Notes: a model not told the origin generated them from the sequence alone. A stretch of 64,000 bases of DNA from Pseudeuparius sepicola (GCA_963920635.1 OY987298.1:118224035-118288034), one strand, 5' to 3'. Counted from the first letter of the stretch, positions 1 to 9,256 are shown. A program made the numbers and translations.

Positions 1-1
1 A

Positions 2-793
2 CAAGATGGAATTGAAGATAGAATCAACAAAAAGCTTGATGCGCTGAAGTTGGGCATTAATAAATTACAGGGATCGTTTACACTACCCGAGAGTCATTGG
101 GAAAATTCTAATGAACCCAATCCGGGAAACGTTGTTGAAGAAGATGATGATAATGATATGTCGAACTACCCTCAGGATGTTATAGACGAATACCTAGAAT
201 CTTATCCGGAAATACTAAGACCATATATCCGTGAACATGGGGACAAGTCATCTAAAATTGATAAGGTATACGGACCTGTTTACGATGCTTCTAAATCAAA
301 ATGGATACTGGGAAGAAAATTTATTGACTTTGATAAGCCTACAGGAGACATACTCGTTGATGGGTTGTATCGGTTTCCGGGTACAGAAGGACTTTACAAT
401 TTAATTTTTTATGATGATCCACAGTGCAACCTTGAAGACAGAAAAAATTATAAAAAGATTTTAACTTTAACTAGTGTCCACCTCAACTCAGCGGGTAAAT
501 TAAAAGGTTCAAATCGATTTAAATATAGGGATATTATCAAGCCTCTAGTTAGAGGTGAACAAGAAACTGAAATACCTAAACCTAAAACACGTTCACAATC
601 GACGGCATGTGGTACCGGCATGAACCTTACCTACAATAAAAAGCCTATAGAATTCGTTTATTGGGATGATGTAAATGAGTTGATAGATAGATTAAGGCTC
701 CTCGTAGCCTCTAAACAAGCTGGAAACACCTCTCACGATAATGAAATTGTTGCTATTATTAATGAGTTAACAGAAGCTAACATTATTCGCTAA
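2..793 (+). CDS. Polinton-associated protein, DUF8207-like (5' end outside window)
   Basis: The frame is open from base 2, so the N terminus lies beyond the window; the first in-window start-like codon (TTG at 50) is not a convincing start. Visible parts are an acidic stretch (VEEDDDNDMSNY), a central block with GPVYDASKSKWILG and PGTEGLYNLIFYDDP, and a C-terminal block with EFVYWDDVNELIDRLRLLVA followed by a short tail ending EANIIR. I recognise this domain layout from proteins in insect and cnidarian Polintons, a family I remember as DUF8207; its biochemical role is unknown to me. It is the first of four plus-strand genes and ends 41 bp before the fibre-like gene. Identity as a Polinton gene is fairly sure; the family name is from memory and function is not inferred. 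Confidence 0.75.
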   Translation, partial: QDGIEDRINKKLDALKLGINKLQGSFTLPESHWENSNEPNPGNVVEEDDDNDMSNYPQDVIDEYLESYPEILRPYIREHGDKSSKIDKVYGPVYDASKSKWILGRKFIDFDKPTGDILVDGLYRFPGTEGLYNLIFYDDPQCNLEDRKNYKKILTLTSVHLNSAGKLKGSNRFKYRDIIKPLVRGEQETEIPKPKTRSQSTACGTGMNLTYNKKPIEFVYWDDVNELIDRLRLLVASKQAGNTSHDNEIVAIINELTEANIIR

Positions 794-834
794 TATAAAT
801 ATAAGGGCGAGCCAAAATTATCATCATATCCACT

Positions 835-1290
835 ATGAGTGTCAATAAGTTTGGACAATATTCTAATTCTAAAATTTATTCATCATATTTATCTTCATCG
901 ATCCATACAAGTAACACTATTTTCGAGTTTACTCCGAATGGTAATATAGATGTAAAGAATTTGAAGATTAGTAATCTTCAAACTCCAAACGAAAATAGTG
1001 ACGCAACAAACAAGCGATATGTTGATCAAACTGTTAATGAAATAAGAACCAAAATTTTCGATTATATTCACAGACAGTTACATAAAATAACTACTGCTAC
1101 GGTACATGAAAATACACTCATCAAAAATTTCAAGGAAGAATTGCATAGTGAAGTAAATAGACTACAATTGTGTATCGAAGAGAAAGATAAAAAGATAGTG
1201 GAACTATCGAATAAAATTGATAATCTAAAACCATTTTACAAATATAATAATGAAAACACAGCACAGCAAAGAAAAAATTCAGTTGGTTAA
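835..1290 (+). CDS. Fibre/spike-like protein with phage-tail-type motif
   Basis: This 151-residue protein starts at ATG 835; TATA-like sequence lies about 40 bp upstream. Residues about 45-68 contain SNLQTPNENSDATNKRYVDQ, which matches the DA-x-NK-x-YVD pattern typical of trimeric tail-fibre and spike proteins of phages and large DNA viruses. The C-terminal half is a predicted coiled coil (HSEVNRLQLCIEEKDKKIVE), as expected for a trimeric shaft. I infer a virion surface fibre that could sit on the penton, but no receptor-binding head is obvious and the protein is short. Its end overlaps the start of the integrase gene by 41 bp in another frame. An alternative is an internal trimeric scaffold. 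The motif is seen directly; the role is inference. Confidence 0.6.
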   Translation: MSVNKFGQYSNSKIYSSYLSSSIHTSNTIFEFTPNGNIDVKNLKISNLQTPNENSDATNKRYVDQTVNEIRTKIFDYIHRQLHKITTATVHENTLIKNFKEELHSEVNRLQLCIEEKDKKIVELSNKIDNLKPFYKYNNENTAQQRKNSVG

Positions 1291-2191
1291 GGAACTACAT
1301 ACACCGGCTAGAAAAAATTATTCTCGCCGGCGAACTATTATCAAAGGATTAGACGATCTATGGCAAGCTGATCTTGCGCAAATGGATCAGTATGCGACAG
1401 TTAATAAAAATTTTAAATTCATATTGGTAGTAATTGATTGTTTTTCAAAATACGTTTGGTGCGAACCGCTGAAATCAAAGTCTGGGGAAGAGGTTACGAA
1501 AGCTTTTACAAATATTCTGAAAAGATCTCACAAACGACAACCTCGAAATCTACAAACTGACCTAGGAAAGGAATTTTACAATACGCATTTTAAGAAACTC
1601 ATGAAACAATTTAATATAAATCATTATAGTTCATTTAGTATTAAAAAAGCTGCAATTGTGGAGAGGGTTATACGCACCCTGAAAGAGAAAATGTTCAAAT
1701 ATTTTACTTTGAATGGTAAATATAAATGGATTGATATGTTACTTTCAATAGTCGACGAATATAATAATAGGAGACATCGTACTATACATATGAAGCCTAA
1801 GGATGTAAATAAGAGTACCGAAAGTCATTTACTTAAAAGTGTTTATAGTCACTCAAAGATTTTTAACAAACCAAAATTTAATGTGGGTGATATGGTGAGA
1901 ATTAGTAAAGCTAAACATATTTTTGAAAAGGGTTATATTCCTAACTGGACGACAGAAGTCTTTAAAATTATTAAAATACAAATAACTAATCCGGTAACGT
2001 ATGTACTCGAAGATGTAAGAGGAAATATTATAAAAGGAGGATTCTATACAGAGGAATTACAAAAAACGGCAGATCCAGATATTTACTTAGTAGAGAGGGT
2101 ACTACGTAGGAGGGGGGGAAAAGTGTTGGTGCGCTGGCTTGGTCTAGATAAAACACACGACTCATGGATAAGTGCCACAAACGTTCTGTGA
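1250..2191 (+). CDS. Retroviral-type DDE integrase with chromodomain
   Basis: The 313-residue protein has an RNase H-fold integrase core: D41 in WQADLAQM, D104 in LQTDLGKEF and E138 in KAAIVERVIRTLK form the DDE triad that coordinates metal ions for strand transfer. The region after the core (about 200-270) looks like the usual small beta-barrel (VGDMVRI). The last 40 residues (YLVERVLRRR to DSWISATNV) are a chromodomain, which can direct insertion to marked chromatin. No N-terminal HHCC zinc domain is visible, so the protein begins just ahead of the core, as in many Polinton integrases. ATG 1250 lies inside the end of the fibre-like gene, and the 3' end overlaps the next gene by 28 bp, so the four plus-strand genes are tightly packed. 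The frame is intact. Confidence 0.92.
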   Translation: MKTQHSKEKIQLVKELHTPARKNYSRRRTIIKGLDDLWQADLAQMDQYATVNKNFKFILVVIDCFSKYVWCEPLKSKSGEEVTKAFTNILKRSHKRQPRNLQTDLGKEFYNTHFKKLMKQFNINHYSSFSIKKAAIVERVIRTLKEKMFKYFTLNGKYKWIDMLLSIVDEYNNRRHRTIHMKPKDVNKSTESHLLKSVYSHSKIFNKPKFNVGDMVRISKAKHIFEKGYIPNWTTEVFKIIKIQITNPVTYVLEDVRGNIIKGGFYTEELQKTADPDIYLVERVLRRRGGKVLVRWLGLDKTHDSWISATNVL

Positions 2192-2871
2192 GTGACTCTG
2201 GATACAGCACAAGAAGTGAAGAAAACAATGAAATTAATCGAATCCTAGAGCTTTATGAAGAGGCTATTCGAAATGAAAAGCACATGCTCTTAAGTACACG
2301 ATTTGTGATAAAACCAGAGAATTTGTTTACGGTTCATTGTGGGTTGAGTCCCGTACGCTTCTTCCGACCAGCAGTCAAAATTGTACATGAACTAACACAA
2401 GGTATGATTTCTATGGACCGCTTTGAATGGAATGAGTTTATACTACAATTAAATAAACTCGCAGAACAATATCTCTTTAATCCTGATATTGCACAGTCAT
2501 CAATGAAGTTCGGCTCCAACCTGGAATTGAGAACAATGCTGGGTTTTAACAACCTCAAGATGGTTATACTCTGTAAGAATGATGACTGTCATTATTTCAC
2601 CGAAAACGAAGTATTGGAGCTACTCACCATTGACGAGAGTATTAGTTTAAAGATCAACTTATTGCTAAAATGTAACTATCTTGAACATTATCATAATATT
2701 TTAGATCAAGTTAATGAGTTGCTAAGAAAATGTAATTATGTTATGGATCCTGTAGATATTATAATGTCTGTATGTAACTTATCGTTTAGTATTGAAACAT
2801 ATTGTATATTCGAGCTTCTCTCTTTTGATAAAGAATTTGTTTTAACGGATTTGTATAGAAGAAGGGTTTAA
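2164..2871 (+). CDS. Unrecognised Polinton protein, 235 residues
   Basis: Starts at ATG 2164 within the last codons of the integrase gene and is uninterrupted to a TAA at 2869-2871. I do not recognise the family. The sequence is rich in Leu, Asn, Ile and Glu, has several predicted amphipathic helices, and has scattered cysteines (CKNDDC, about residues 139-144) that do not form a clear zinc site. Near the N terminus, DSGYST (residues 11-16) fits the loose DSG-phi-x-S/T pattern bound by beta-TrCP ubiquitin ligase adaptors, but such short motifs occur by chance. An AATAAA follows within 10 bp of the stop. Length, overlap and clean frame support a real gene; function is unknown. Confidence 0.6.
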   Translation: MDKCHKRSVSDSGYSTRSEENNEINRILELYEEAIRNEKHMLLSTRFVIKPENLFTVHCGLSPVRFFRPAVKIVHELTQGMISMDRFEWNEFILQLNKLAEQYLFNPDIAQSSMKFGSNLELRTMLGFNNLKMVILCKNDDCHYFTENEVLELLTIDESISLKINLLLKCNYLEHYHNILDQVNELLRKCNYVMDPVDIIMSVCNLSFSIETYCIFELLSFDKEFVLTDLYRRRV

Positions 2872-2873
2872 GA

Positions 2874-2908
2874 AATAAAACAATATTAAAGATAATATGA
2901 CTTTTATT
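2874..2908. terminator. Back-to-back polyadenylation signals
   Basis: AATAAA at 2874-2879 serves the plus-strand genes and TTTATT at 2903-2908 (AATAAA on the minus strand) serves the polymerase gene that converges from the right. The two transcription units therefore end within about 90 bp of each other. Confidence 0.6.
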
Positions 2909-2958
2909 TATTCTTACCTAAATAAATACATTACATATATCATAAGTACATATGAAAT

Positions 2959-3234
2959 CTATACTGGTACAGCATCCATTATATCTTTATGACCCCAAGG
3001 TAGAGTGACAACATTATTTACCAAATATCGTTTATCGTCAAAAGGGCTGAGAGCAATCTTAGTTTGTTTTATGCTAAACACGTTGTGAGCAAACGAACGG
3101 ATAGAGCATTGGGTGGCAGTCTTTTCCTTCTTCTTAAATAAACAATTCACATAATCATCAAATGTTATATGATTTTTAATAACACTATGTTTAATTCCTT
3201 TTGATTTTTTTAACACATTTTTTCTCCCCCTCAA
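2959..3234 (-). pseudogene. C-terminal piece of the DNA polymerase in a shifted frame
   Basis: This frame carries the end of the family B polymerase: it contains KHSVIKNHITFDDYV, KIALSPFDDKRYLV and LPWGH, the normal closing part of Polinton polymerases. It overlaps the main polymerase frame between 3191 and 3234, where the two frames run side by side through T7 at 3205-3211 and C5 at 3226-3230. A one-base slip there would separate the final 70-80 residues from the enzyme. The piece starts at a TTG and has no promoter of its own, so it is not an independent gene. Either the gene is broken or the assembly lost or gained one base. Confidence 0.8.
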
Positions 3235-6200
3235 TCAAATACGTATACATTTTAGATCTGAGACCAACGAAATGAGTCACAACAGTGCCATTAAGTTCGT
3301 CTTTCATCAAGCCTGGCACTTTCTTATTTGTTAGTGGAATATTATATCTATTGTCAATTGGGTAGTCGCTGGTATCAAAACGATGTAAATCACTTTTGAT
3401 AGTCTCACCATAGACATCGTTACATTTTACTTCGTAAATCAAACTATCCGTATCTGTATAAAGTAGTTTACAACTTTCCGATGAAAATTTTGGAAGCATA
3501 TAATCATAATGAAATTCGTATACACAAGTTTTAGAAATATCGAGAATTGCCATACCTATATACAAAGGCTTATTAAATACTATTTCAGTTTTATTTAGTT
3601 CAATAGCTACTAAGTCTTCATCAAATATTAATCTGCTTTTAAAAACTGGGCTAGCAATTAGATTCTTTGCTCCGTATCTCCCATTCCATTTCCTAACTAA
3701 TTTAACGATTCTATGCTTTCGAATATTTTCCATAGTCTTTCCGTAAACTGCGTTATTCATCAGTTTAATTATAGTTTTTTCAAAATCAAATGTTGCCTTT
3801 GCTCTTAACTGTGTATTAAATTTAATATAAGGTGCTAACCATGCAGCCTGTTCAAATTTCAAAACCCTATAAATTTTATTTAAGACTAAACCATTTCGCA
3901 GAGCTTGTTTAAGTGCTCTATAATGTATGACATATTTTTCTTTCGGATATAGGGTTGTCATAAGTTTAGATAATTTTGAATTTGGAGGTACACCATGTTC
4001 GGCACAAAAAGGTAAATCTCTATGCAAATCATGTAAGTATTCAGGGTAGTCTAAATCAACCTCTAAAATATATCCCTCACGAGCATCATCTGGAATAGTG
4101 GTAACGTCAATAGTTGTATCTACCCATTGAAACCCACCGTAAGGAAGGTGTTCACACATCGCCCAACCGTACAAGTTGTTAACATCTAGGTATAATAAGT
4201 ACTTGGAAGGTTCACTAGGATCATAGTTATTCATATATTTATTATTCGCTTGTGAAAATCGATTGCAGCACTGGCTTATACCACCCCGTATACCCTTTTC
4301 GAAAAACATTAAAACATCGATATCTTGAAAGGTTTCTAACTTACAACCTGTACATTTAAGCATGCAATCCCAGGTAAAACCTGGGAGAGTATAGTACCAA
4401 GCTGGATCTAAACCATAATTTTTTAGACAGGTATTTCTGAAATTTTCAAAAATATCTGTAAGTAACATAATGTCAGTCTTTCGGTACAAGTCTGAGTATT
4501 CACCTAAATTTTGTATTTCAAATGTGTCCCAAACTAATTGAGCATGTCTATAAGCATCTTCATCGATCCCAATATCATTTAATTTATTATAAAACTGTTC
4601 TATGGAAGGTAAAGAATTTTCAGTCAATTTATCTAAGTTATCGATGTAATCATAGCAAAATACACCTTTCTTGGTTAGCAGTTTAAATCTATCTTGAGAT
4701 ATACCACAAAATTCTTTACGAGTATTAACAAAGTCTTCACTATTGAGAGACGAGGCTAGGGTGTCTAGGGAGAAACCTAAGAATCTAAACGAGTCAATGA
4801 ATCGAAATTTGACATTTGTGTTATTATTAAAAATAGTAAAACTAATGTATTTTTCCTTATTAATTGGAAGCAAAGTTGTGTTGTGTCTTTTAGATAGATC
4901 TCTAATAATAAAATGACTGTCGTACCCACTGAGATTATGAAATACAATCGGTACTACAAATGAATTTCTATAATTTAAATTACATGATTGGTGCGCATAA
5001 CCTCTGAAATGAGATGTTAGATGACAATGATCACGTACAATTATATCATTAGGGTTAAATTCTCTTTCACAAATATGACATGTCGGTGTTGAGTCTTTTA
5101 GATTGACAGCTTCTTTCATCGGTTCGATGTTTTTTAATTTCGATGAAACTAAATTTGCAATTTCATCTAGCTGATCTGCAAACCAAGTCATACAATCAGC
5201 TCCGCGGTAACTTTTGTAAAAAGATAATGTGTTATCGTAACTACATTTAAAATAATATCCAGCACTAAAAGCTTCATGTTTTTGATATCTAGCTGTTTTA
5301 GTCATTATTTGTGGGTCATTGTAGGGTTTCAGAATGGATTCAAAATCCGCTAAAATAACAAAGGGTACTTTTTCTCTATGAACATAATTTTTGAACTCGA
5401 TATATTTATCTTTAGGGAAGGATATTTTACAATTATTTATATCTTGACAGTAGCTTATATGTTCGTCGAGCTTTTCTTGAGAAGAATAATAATTAAGACA
5501 CCTGTCACATATAAACATTTTACCTTTATGTTTATTTGTTTGCCTTGAAATCAACCTAGATAAATCTTTAATCCAACAATAATGGTAGTGAATGTCTACT
5601 ATTGACTCATCGATAGGAACAGCTTCATGATCATTAATTTTTGGAAAATATTTATGTTGAATTAAAAGAAGATTTACATGTTTTTGCATTTTACTTTTTG
5701 TAATTCGCCCAGGTGAAGTAATAAACGTTGCAGACTGATCGTGTTTTAGTAGATCTAATATGTACACATTTACAGATATATTATTTAATTTTTCAAATTT
5801 TGGAATTTGATTTAAAGTTAAGGGAAATTTCAAGCCCGTTAAATTTAATACCGTCGAAGGGTGTGGATATGAAGAAGTGCGGGACGGTACCTTTTTTCCA
5901 TGAGGGGTGTATAGAGCGGAAACTACAGCCCATAAGAAACAAAGATCATCATTATTTTTAACATTTACGCACGCTCGCTTAGCTGCTATGGATTCCGGAA
6001 GCTTAATATAAGACTTACCGCCGTTTCCTACTTCAATTTTGTTGATATTGATTTCCAAGCTCAAAATTTTATGTAAAGCCCAACCGGAATCTCTTTCCTG
6101 AAAATATTCTAGTTTGTTTAAGATTTTATCTATAACACAGTTTTGAAACCATTTTTTAAGCTCTGTACTTTGATCAATTATTTCGTTTTTCGCATTAAAA

Positions 6201-6715
6201 TATTTATTTTCTAACACTTCATCTTCTCCTATTTTTTTAATAAATTCACCACAAAACACTGTGTTAACTTTAATAATTCTAAGAGTTTTTAGGATTCTGG
6301 TGATACGGTTTTTGAATAAGAAAAAAGCATCATTAAAAAATTGTAGGATATCTTTGTGTTTTAAGTTTACTATAATGGCTGAGCGAATGCGACTTTGAAA
6401 CACCGATTTTGTATCCTCCCATTTTACCCGGTCATTTCTATTTTCTATCCTACCTTTACCTGCCCCCTCGTGTCTATATGCTTTCAAATAATTTCTGAAC
6501 CTAATTAGATGTCCTAAATTTGTCTCCAATTTTATTAAGGTACCATGATTGTAAATTTTCTTCTTTAATGCCCTACGAATTAACTTAATGTTTGCGTTTA
6601 TTATCTTTTTCCAATACTCTATAGTTCGTTGATTTGTATTTCTTCGAAAAAGTCTAAACCCTTTTTCACAAACGTTGATAATGTTGTCACTCCCGTCAGA
6701 AACTTCGTCAGACAT
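3191..6715 (-). CDS. polB: Protein-primed family B DNA polymerase
   Basis: A 1,174-residue frame (ATG at 6715) with all motifs of Polinton polymerase. An N-terminal region of about 250 residues is followed by the typical block CVNVKNNDDLCFLWAVVSAL (249-268). A C2HC-type zinc finger lies at C403/C406/H419/C423. Exonuclease motifs are Exo I D457-E459 (LADFES), Exo II N594-D599 (HNLSGYD) and Exo III D748/D754. An HNH-like knuckle has C546, C549, H563, H565, H575 and C578. Polymerase motif A is DVNNLYG (D844), motif B is KLMNNAVYG (984-992), and motif C is YTDTDS (D1088, D1090). It would replicate the element by protein priming and proofread. The catalytic core is complete, but the C-terminal end is displaced by a frameshift near 3205-3230. 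Start and upstream spacer fit a promoter shared with the divergent gene at 6903. Confidence 0.95.
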   Translation of the reverse strand: MSDEVSDGSDNIINVCEKGFRLFRRNTNQRTIEYWKKIINANIKLIRRALKKKIYNHGTLIKLETNLGHLIRFRNYLKAYRHEGAGKGRIENRNDRVKWEDTKSVFQSRIRSAIIVNLKHKDILQFFNDAFFLFKNRITRILKTLRIIKVNTVFCGEFIKKIGEDEVLENKYFNAKNEIIDQSTELKKWFQNCVIDKILNKLEYFQERDSGWALHKILSLEININKIEVGNGGKSYIKLPESIAAKRACVNVKNNDDLCFLWAVVSALYTPHGKKVPSRTSSYPHPSTVLNLTGLKFPLTLNQIPKFEKLNNISVNVYILDLLKHDQSATFITSPGRITKSKMQKHVNLLLIQHKYFPKINDHEAVPIDESIVDIHYHYCWIKDLSRLISRQTNKHKGKMFICDRCLNYYSSQEKLDEHISYCQDINNCKISFPKDKYIEFKNYVHREKVPFVILADFESILKPYNDPQIMTKTARYQKHEAFSAGYYFKCSYDNTLSFYKSYRGADCMTWFADQLDEIANLVSSKLKNIEPMKEAVNLKDSTPTCHICEREFNPNDIIVRDHCHLTSHFRGYAHQSCNLNYRNSFVVPIVFHNLSGYDSHFIIRDLSKRHNTTLLPINKEKYISFTIFNNNTNVKFRFIDSFRFLGFSLDTLASSLNSEDFVNTRKEFCGISQDRFKLLTKKGVFCYDYIDNLDKLTENSLPSIEQFYNKLNDIGIDEDAYRHAQLVWDTFEIQNLGEYSDLYRKTDIMLLTDIFENFRNTCLKNYGLDPAWYYTLPGFTWDCMLKCTGCKLETFQDIDVLMFFEKGIRGGISQCCNRFSQANNKYMNNYDPSEPSKYLLYLDVNNLYGWAMCEHLPYGGFQWVDTTIDVTTIPDDAREGYILEVDLDYPEYLHDLHRDLPFCAEHGVPPNSKLSKLMTTLYPKEKYVIHYRALKQALRNGLVLNKIYRVLKFEQAAWLAPYIKFNTQLRAKATFDFEKTIIKLMNNAVYGKTMENIRKHRIVKLVRKWNGRYGAKNLIASPVFKSRLIFDEDLVAIELNKTEIVFNKPLYIGMAILDISKTCVYEFHYDYMLPKFSSESCKLLYTDTDSLIYEVKCNDVYGETIKSDLHRFDTSDYPIDNRYNIPLTNKKVPGLMKDELNGTVVTHFVGLRSKMYTYLIEGEKKCVKKIKRN

Positions 6716-6902
6716 TTCTAAGTTGATCTATACCGTGATGTATATCTCTCGGAAATGTAAACGTATATGAAAACCTTACACCAGTTTAAATGTTGTATAA
6801 CTGTTCTTCCCCCCACCTATTTGCGGTACTATAAATTCAGTGACGGTGTTTCTGAAATTTATTAGTATTCCACTATTGTTGAACACTATACTTATTAAAA
6901 AC
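6716..6902. promoter_or_regulatory. Divergent promoter with C-rich box and TATA
   Basis: The spacer separates the polymerase (minus) from the small gene at 6903 (plus). CCCCCCACC at 6809-6817 is followed after 12 bp by TATAAATT at 6830-6837, facing the plus-strand gene. The same arrangement precedes several other genes of this element, which supports a real promoter. On the minus strand only weak TATA-like sequence is seen. Confidence 0.5.
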
Positions 6903-7215
6903 ATGAACTCATTCCTAAGTTATTTAAACAAGAATTTATTAGTGAAGAAGTTCGTAAGTGTGCGAGATATGGAAATTGGAGAAAAGTATAGAATATCATC
7001 TTTTAGTAAAATCCATACAAGGTTTGGAGAGAAAGTGTTAGTAGAATTTTTGGAGTTCCGTACTTTGTTACCACGTAGATTTACTGAAGAATTTACCCCC
7101 CAACGTATCGCAGAAATAAACAAGAAGATCGAAAGTGGAGAAACATTTTTTTTTTGCAAGTCTTGGACCAGCACCAGGTAGAACAATCAACATAGAATTT
7201 TCGTCTTACGAATGA
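6903..7215 (+). pseudogene. Small conserved Polinton protein, frameshifted near its end
   Basis: ATG 6903 opens a frame of 92 codons to 7181. The middle part contains YRISSFSKIHTRFGEK and TLLPRRFTEEFT, a pattern I associate with a small protein common in arthropod Polintons; a second, diverged member lies at 20,999-21,312. The last codons of the open frame follow a run of ten T (7146-7155) and look like noise, whereas the neighbouring frame continues plausibly (FASLGPAPGRT) to a stop at 7213-7215. So the natural end is probably displaced by one base. Size and beta-rich look would suit a nucleic-acid-binding or OB-like protein, but that is a guess. The upstream C-box/TATA supports expression. 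If the T-run is an assembly error, the gene is intact. Confidence 0.6.
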
Positions 7216-7919
7216 CTCTAACGGAGGTCGAATAGACTCTACTATAGAAGAAAATTAGAAATGTATAGAAAATCTTTACAAGAATTAAAATTTGAAATTA
7301 TATTATATGAATTAAATAAGAAAGTTGATAATATTAAATTAGATTAAGGATTATTGTTAATGCAAAAATTATAATAAAAATTATAATAAAAAAATAAATG
7401 AAAGTACCTATTTTAATTTACCTTATCATCTAAAAAATATACAATGAATTTGAAATGAGAATTTTAATGCGATAAACATAACTAGTAAATGATTAATGAT
7501 ATAATTGATTATAAAACTTTTGAAACCTTATTTGTGCATACTAAATTTCAATTAAAAATATTTGACTGTCTCACCTATTGTTAGTAATGATTGCTAACTA
7601 TGATTAATTCAAATTTGAGAATATCATGATTATTATAATTATTATTTTGGGTAACGAGTGAATCAAACAAATTTTTATGCTTATCCTGTTTATTTGTTCT
7701 GAATACTTTTGTTTTATTATATGTTTTTTGTTAGTATGATGGTGAATAAACATATATTAATAATATATCGGTAGGTAATATTATCTTTTATGTGTTTTAC
7801 AACTAGTGAGCTGTTACATTCTTCACATTATTTTTACAACTTTATTTAAACTTTGTTATTTTATTTGTAAATGGGTAAAAGGGAGTAAAATAAAAATGTT
7901 AGAATTAATTTTGCATAGA
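7216..7919. other. AT-rich spacer with one possible tiny frame
   Basis: About 700 bp of very AT-rich sequence. Directly after the frameshifted gene, a frame open from 7222 with ATG 7261 and stop 7345-7347 encodes about 28 lysine- and leucine-rich residues (MYRKSLQELKFEII...). It could be a remnant of coding sequence but has no recognisable family. Nothing else of note was seen. Confidence 0.35.
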
Positions 7920-8411
7920 TCATTTATTAATTAAAAAAAAAAAAACAATATTTTTATCGTTATGATATTTACTATCAACGAACTTTGCCATTTGAACACG
8001 TTCACGATCACGAAAGGCCCTTTTTTCACTCTTACTTCTTTTTGCAGGAAACCTTATTATATTTTTTTCATCGAGTTGTGGTCGATACATTGTTTCACCA
8101 TCTTTTCCCCACGCATTCCAGTAATCCTGCTCTTCCTTTTCCTTCTCCATTTCTATTATTTTTTTATTATTATCCTCGTCTTGCTTCCATAACCACGTCT
8201 CTTCCATTATCGCTCTCTGTAGTACTGAACTCATGTTTGTTGGTTCATCGTCGTTCCCCCATGCGTCCCAGTAACCCTGCTTTACTTTCTTCTTCTCCAT
8301 TTCTATTGCTGCTTTATTATTTTCCTCGTCCTGCTTCCATGACTTCGTCTCTTCATCAATCGCCTTCTGTAGTGCTGAATTCATTGTATTGGTTAACTGA
8401 ATGATATCCAT
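7920..8411 (-). CDS. Acidic protein with two internal 50-residue repeats
   Basis: The 163-residue protein (ATG at 8411) contains two diverged copies of one module: residues about 10-58 (MNSALQKAIDEETKSWKQDE, ending YWDAWGNDDE) and about 60-108 (MSSVLQRAIMEETWLWKQDE, ending YWNAWGKDGE). Each module is a charged amphipathic helix closed by a YW-x-AWG motif. A basic segment follows (FPAKRSKSEKRAFRDRERVQ), then a hydrophobic tail reading through an A/T-rich run. I do not recognise the family. It lies head-to-head with the IAP gene, about 230 bp apart, so both may be expressed together as accessory host-interaction genes; that is inference. A minus-strand TATA (8425-8432) and a C5/G5 run (8440-8444) lie just upstream. 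Confidence 0.6.
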   Translation of the reverse strand: MDIIQLTNTMNSALQKAIDEETKSWKQDEENNKAAIEMEKKKVKQGYWDAWGNDDEPTNMSSVLQRAIMEETWLWKQDEDNNKKIIEMEKEKEEQDYWNAWGKDGETMYRPQLDEKNIIRFPAKRSKSEKRAFRDRERVQMAKFVDSKYHNDKNIVFFFLINK

Positions 8412-8641
8412 CTAAATTCACACCTTTTTATAGTCAATTCCCCCTTACAACGTAAAATATATTCTGCTTGATTAACAGATTTAGAGCATCGTCAACTTTA
8501 TGGAATTTCTATAGAATATTAATCCGTTTTCAAAATACGGTCAAGGTTATTTCAGGTCATTTTAAGTCCCCACTCTTCGATTTTGATATAAATTGATATA
8601 ATAGACATAAAAATCTAGCAGTTGGTTTCTTACGTACAGAA
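8412..8641. promoter_or_regulatory. Bidirectional promoter between repeat protein and IAP
   Basis: Toward the IAP gene, CCCCACTC (8568-8575) is followed after 11 bp by TATAAATT (8587-8594). Toward the minus-strand gene, TATAAAAA (complement of 8425-8432) has a C5/G5 run at 8440-8444, seven bases upstream and in the opposite orientation to the other boxes. Confidence 0.5.
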
Positions 8642-9169
8642 ATGGAATTAATTTCGGAATATAAAAAATTTGATAATAGACTAAAATCGTTCGAAAATTG
8701 GCCGCAAGAGCATGTGTTTAAGGCAACGAGAAACCTGGCGGAGGCAGGCTTTTTTTATACGAGCTCCGATGATACAGTACAATGTCCCTATTGCTTCATC
8801 GAGGGTTACCAATGGAAGGTTGATGATGACCCTATGCAAGACCACAGAAGTTGGAGTCCGAATTGTCCATTTATCACAAATCGTGGAGATAGTGAAGTTT
8901 ACGGTATCGAAATTCGTCCTAATGCCGTTACAGAAGATGAAAGTTTTTTCTCTAAGCCTGCTCCAGAAAATGTATATATCACCAAACCTACTCCAGAAAC
9001 TGAGTATATGAGTAACATGTTATGTAAAATCTGTTACGAAAATAATATAGAAATCCTGATGATACCTTGTGGACATCTAGTATTTTGTATGAAGTGTTCA
9101 CCATCGATAGAAACATGTCCGTTGTGTAGACAAATTGTAACCAATAGGGTGCGAGCATTTCTACCGTAA
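8642..9169 (+). CDS. iap: Inhibitor-of-apoptosis protein, one BIR plus RING
   Basis: The 175-residue protein starts at ATG 8642. Residues about 8-80 are a BIR domain with zinc ligands C48, C51, H68 and C75 and the usual W58 and DDP before the histidine. Residues 128-162 are a C3HC4 RING: C128, C131, C143, H145, C149, C152, C159, C162. Proteins of this layout bind caspases or IAP antagonists through BIR and act as E3 ubiquitin ligases through RING; in DNA viruses of insects they block death of the infected cell. One BIR and the short linker resemble viral rather than cellular IAPs, which usually have two or three BIRs. The frame is intact, with a C-box/TATA promoter upstream and AATAAA at 9215-9220. 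I infer capture from a host or another virus. Confidence 0.93.
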   Translation: MELISEYKKFDNRLKSFENWPQEHVFKATRNLAEAGFFYTSSDDTVQCPYCFIEGYQWKVDDDPMQDHRSWSPNCPFITNRGDSEVYGIEIRPNAVTEDESFFSKPAPENVYITKPTPETEYMSNMLCKICYENNIEILMIPCGHLVFCMKCSPSIETCPLCRQIVTNRVRAFLP

Positions 9170-9256
9170 ATATAATATATATGTGTGTTATTTTAATCTG
9201 TAATGTAGTATAAAAATAAATTTTCGATAATACTTAATCGTTTATTTCAACAAAAT

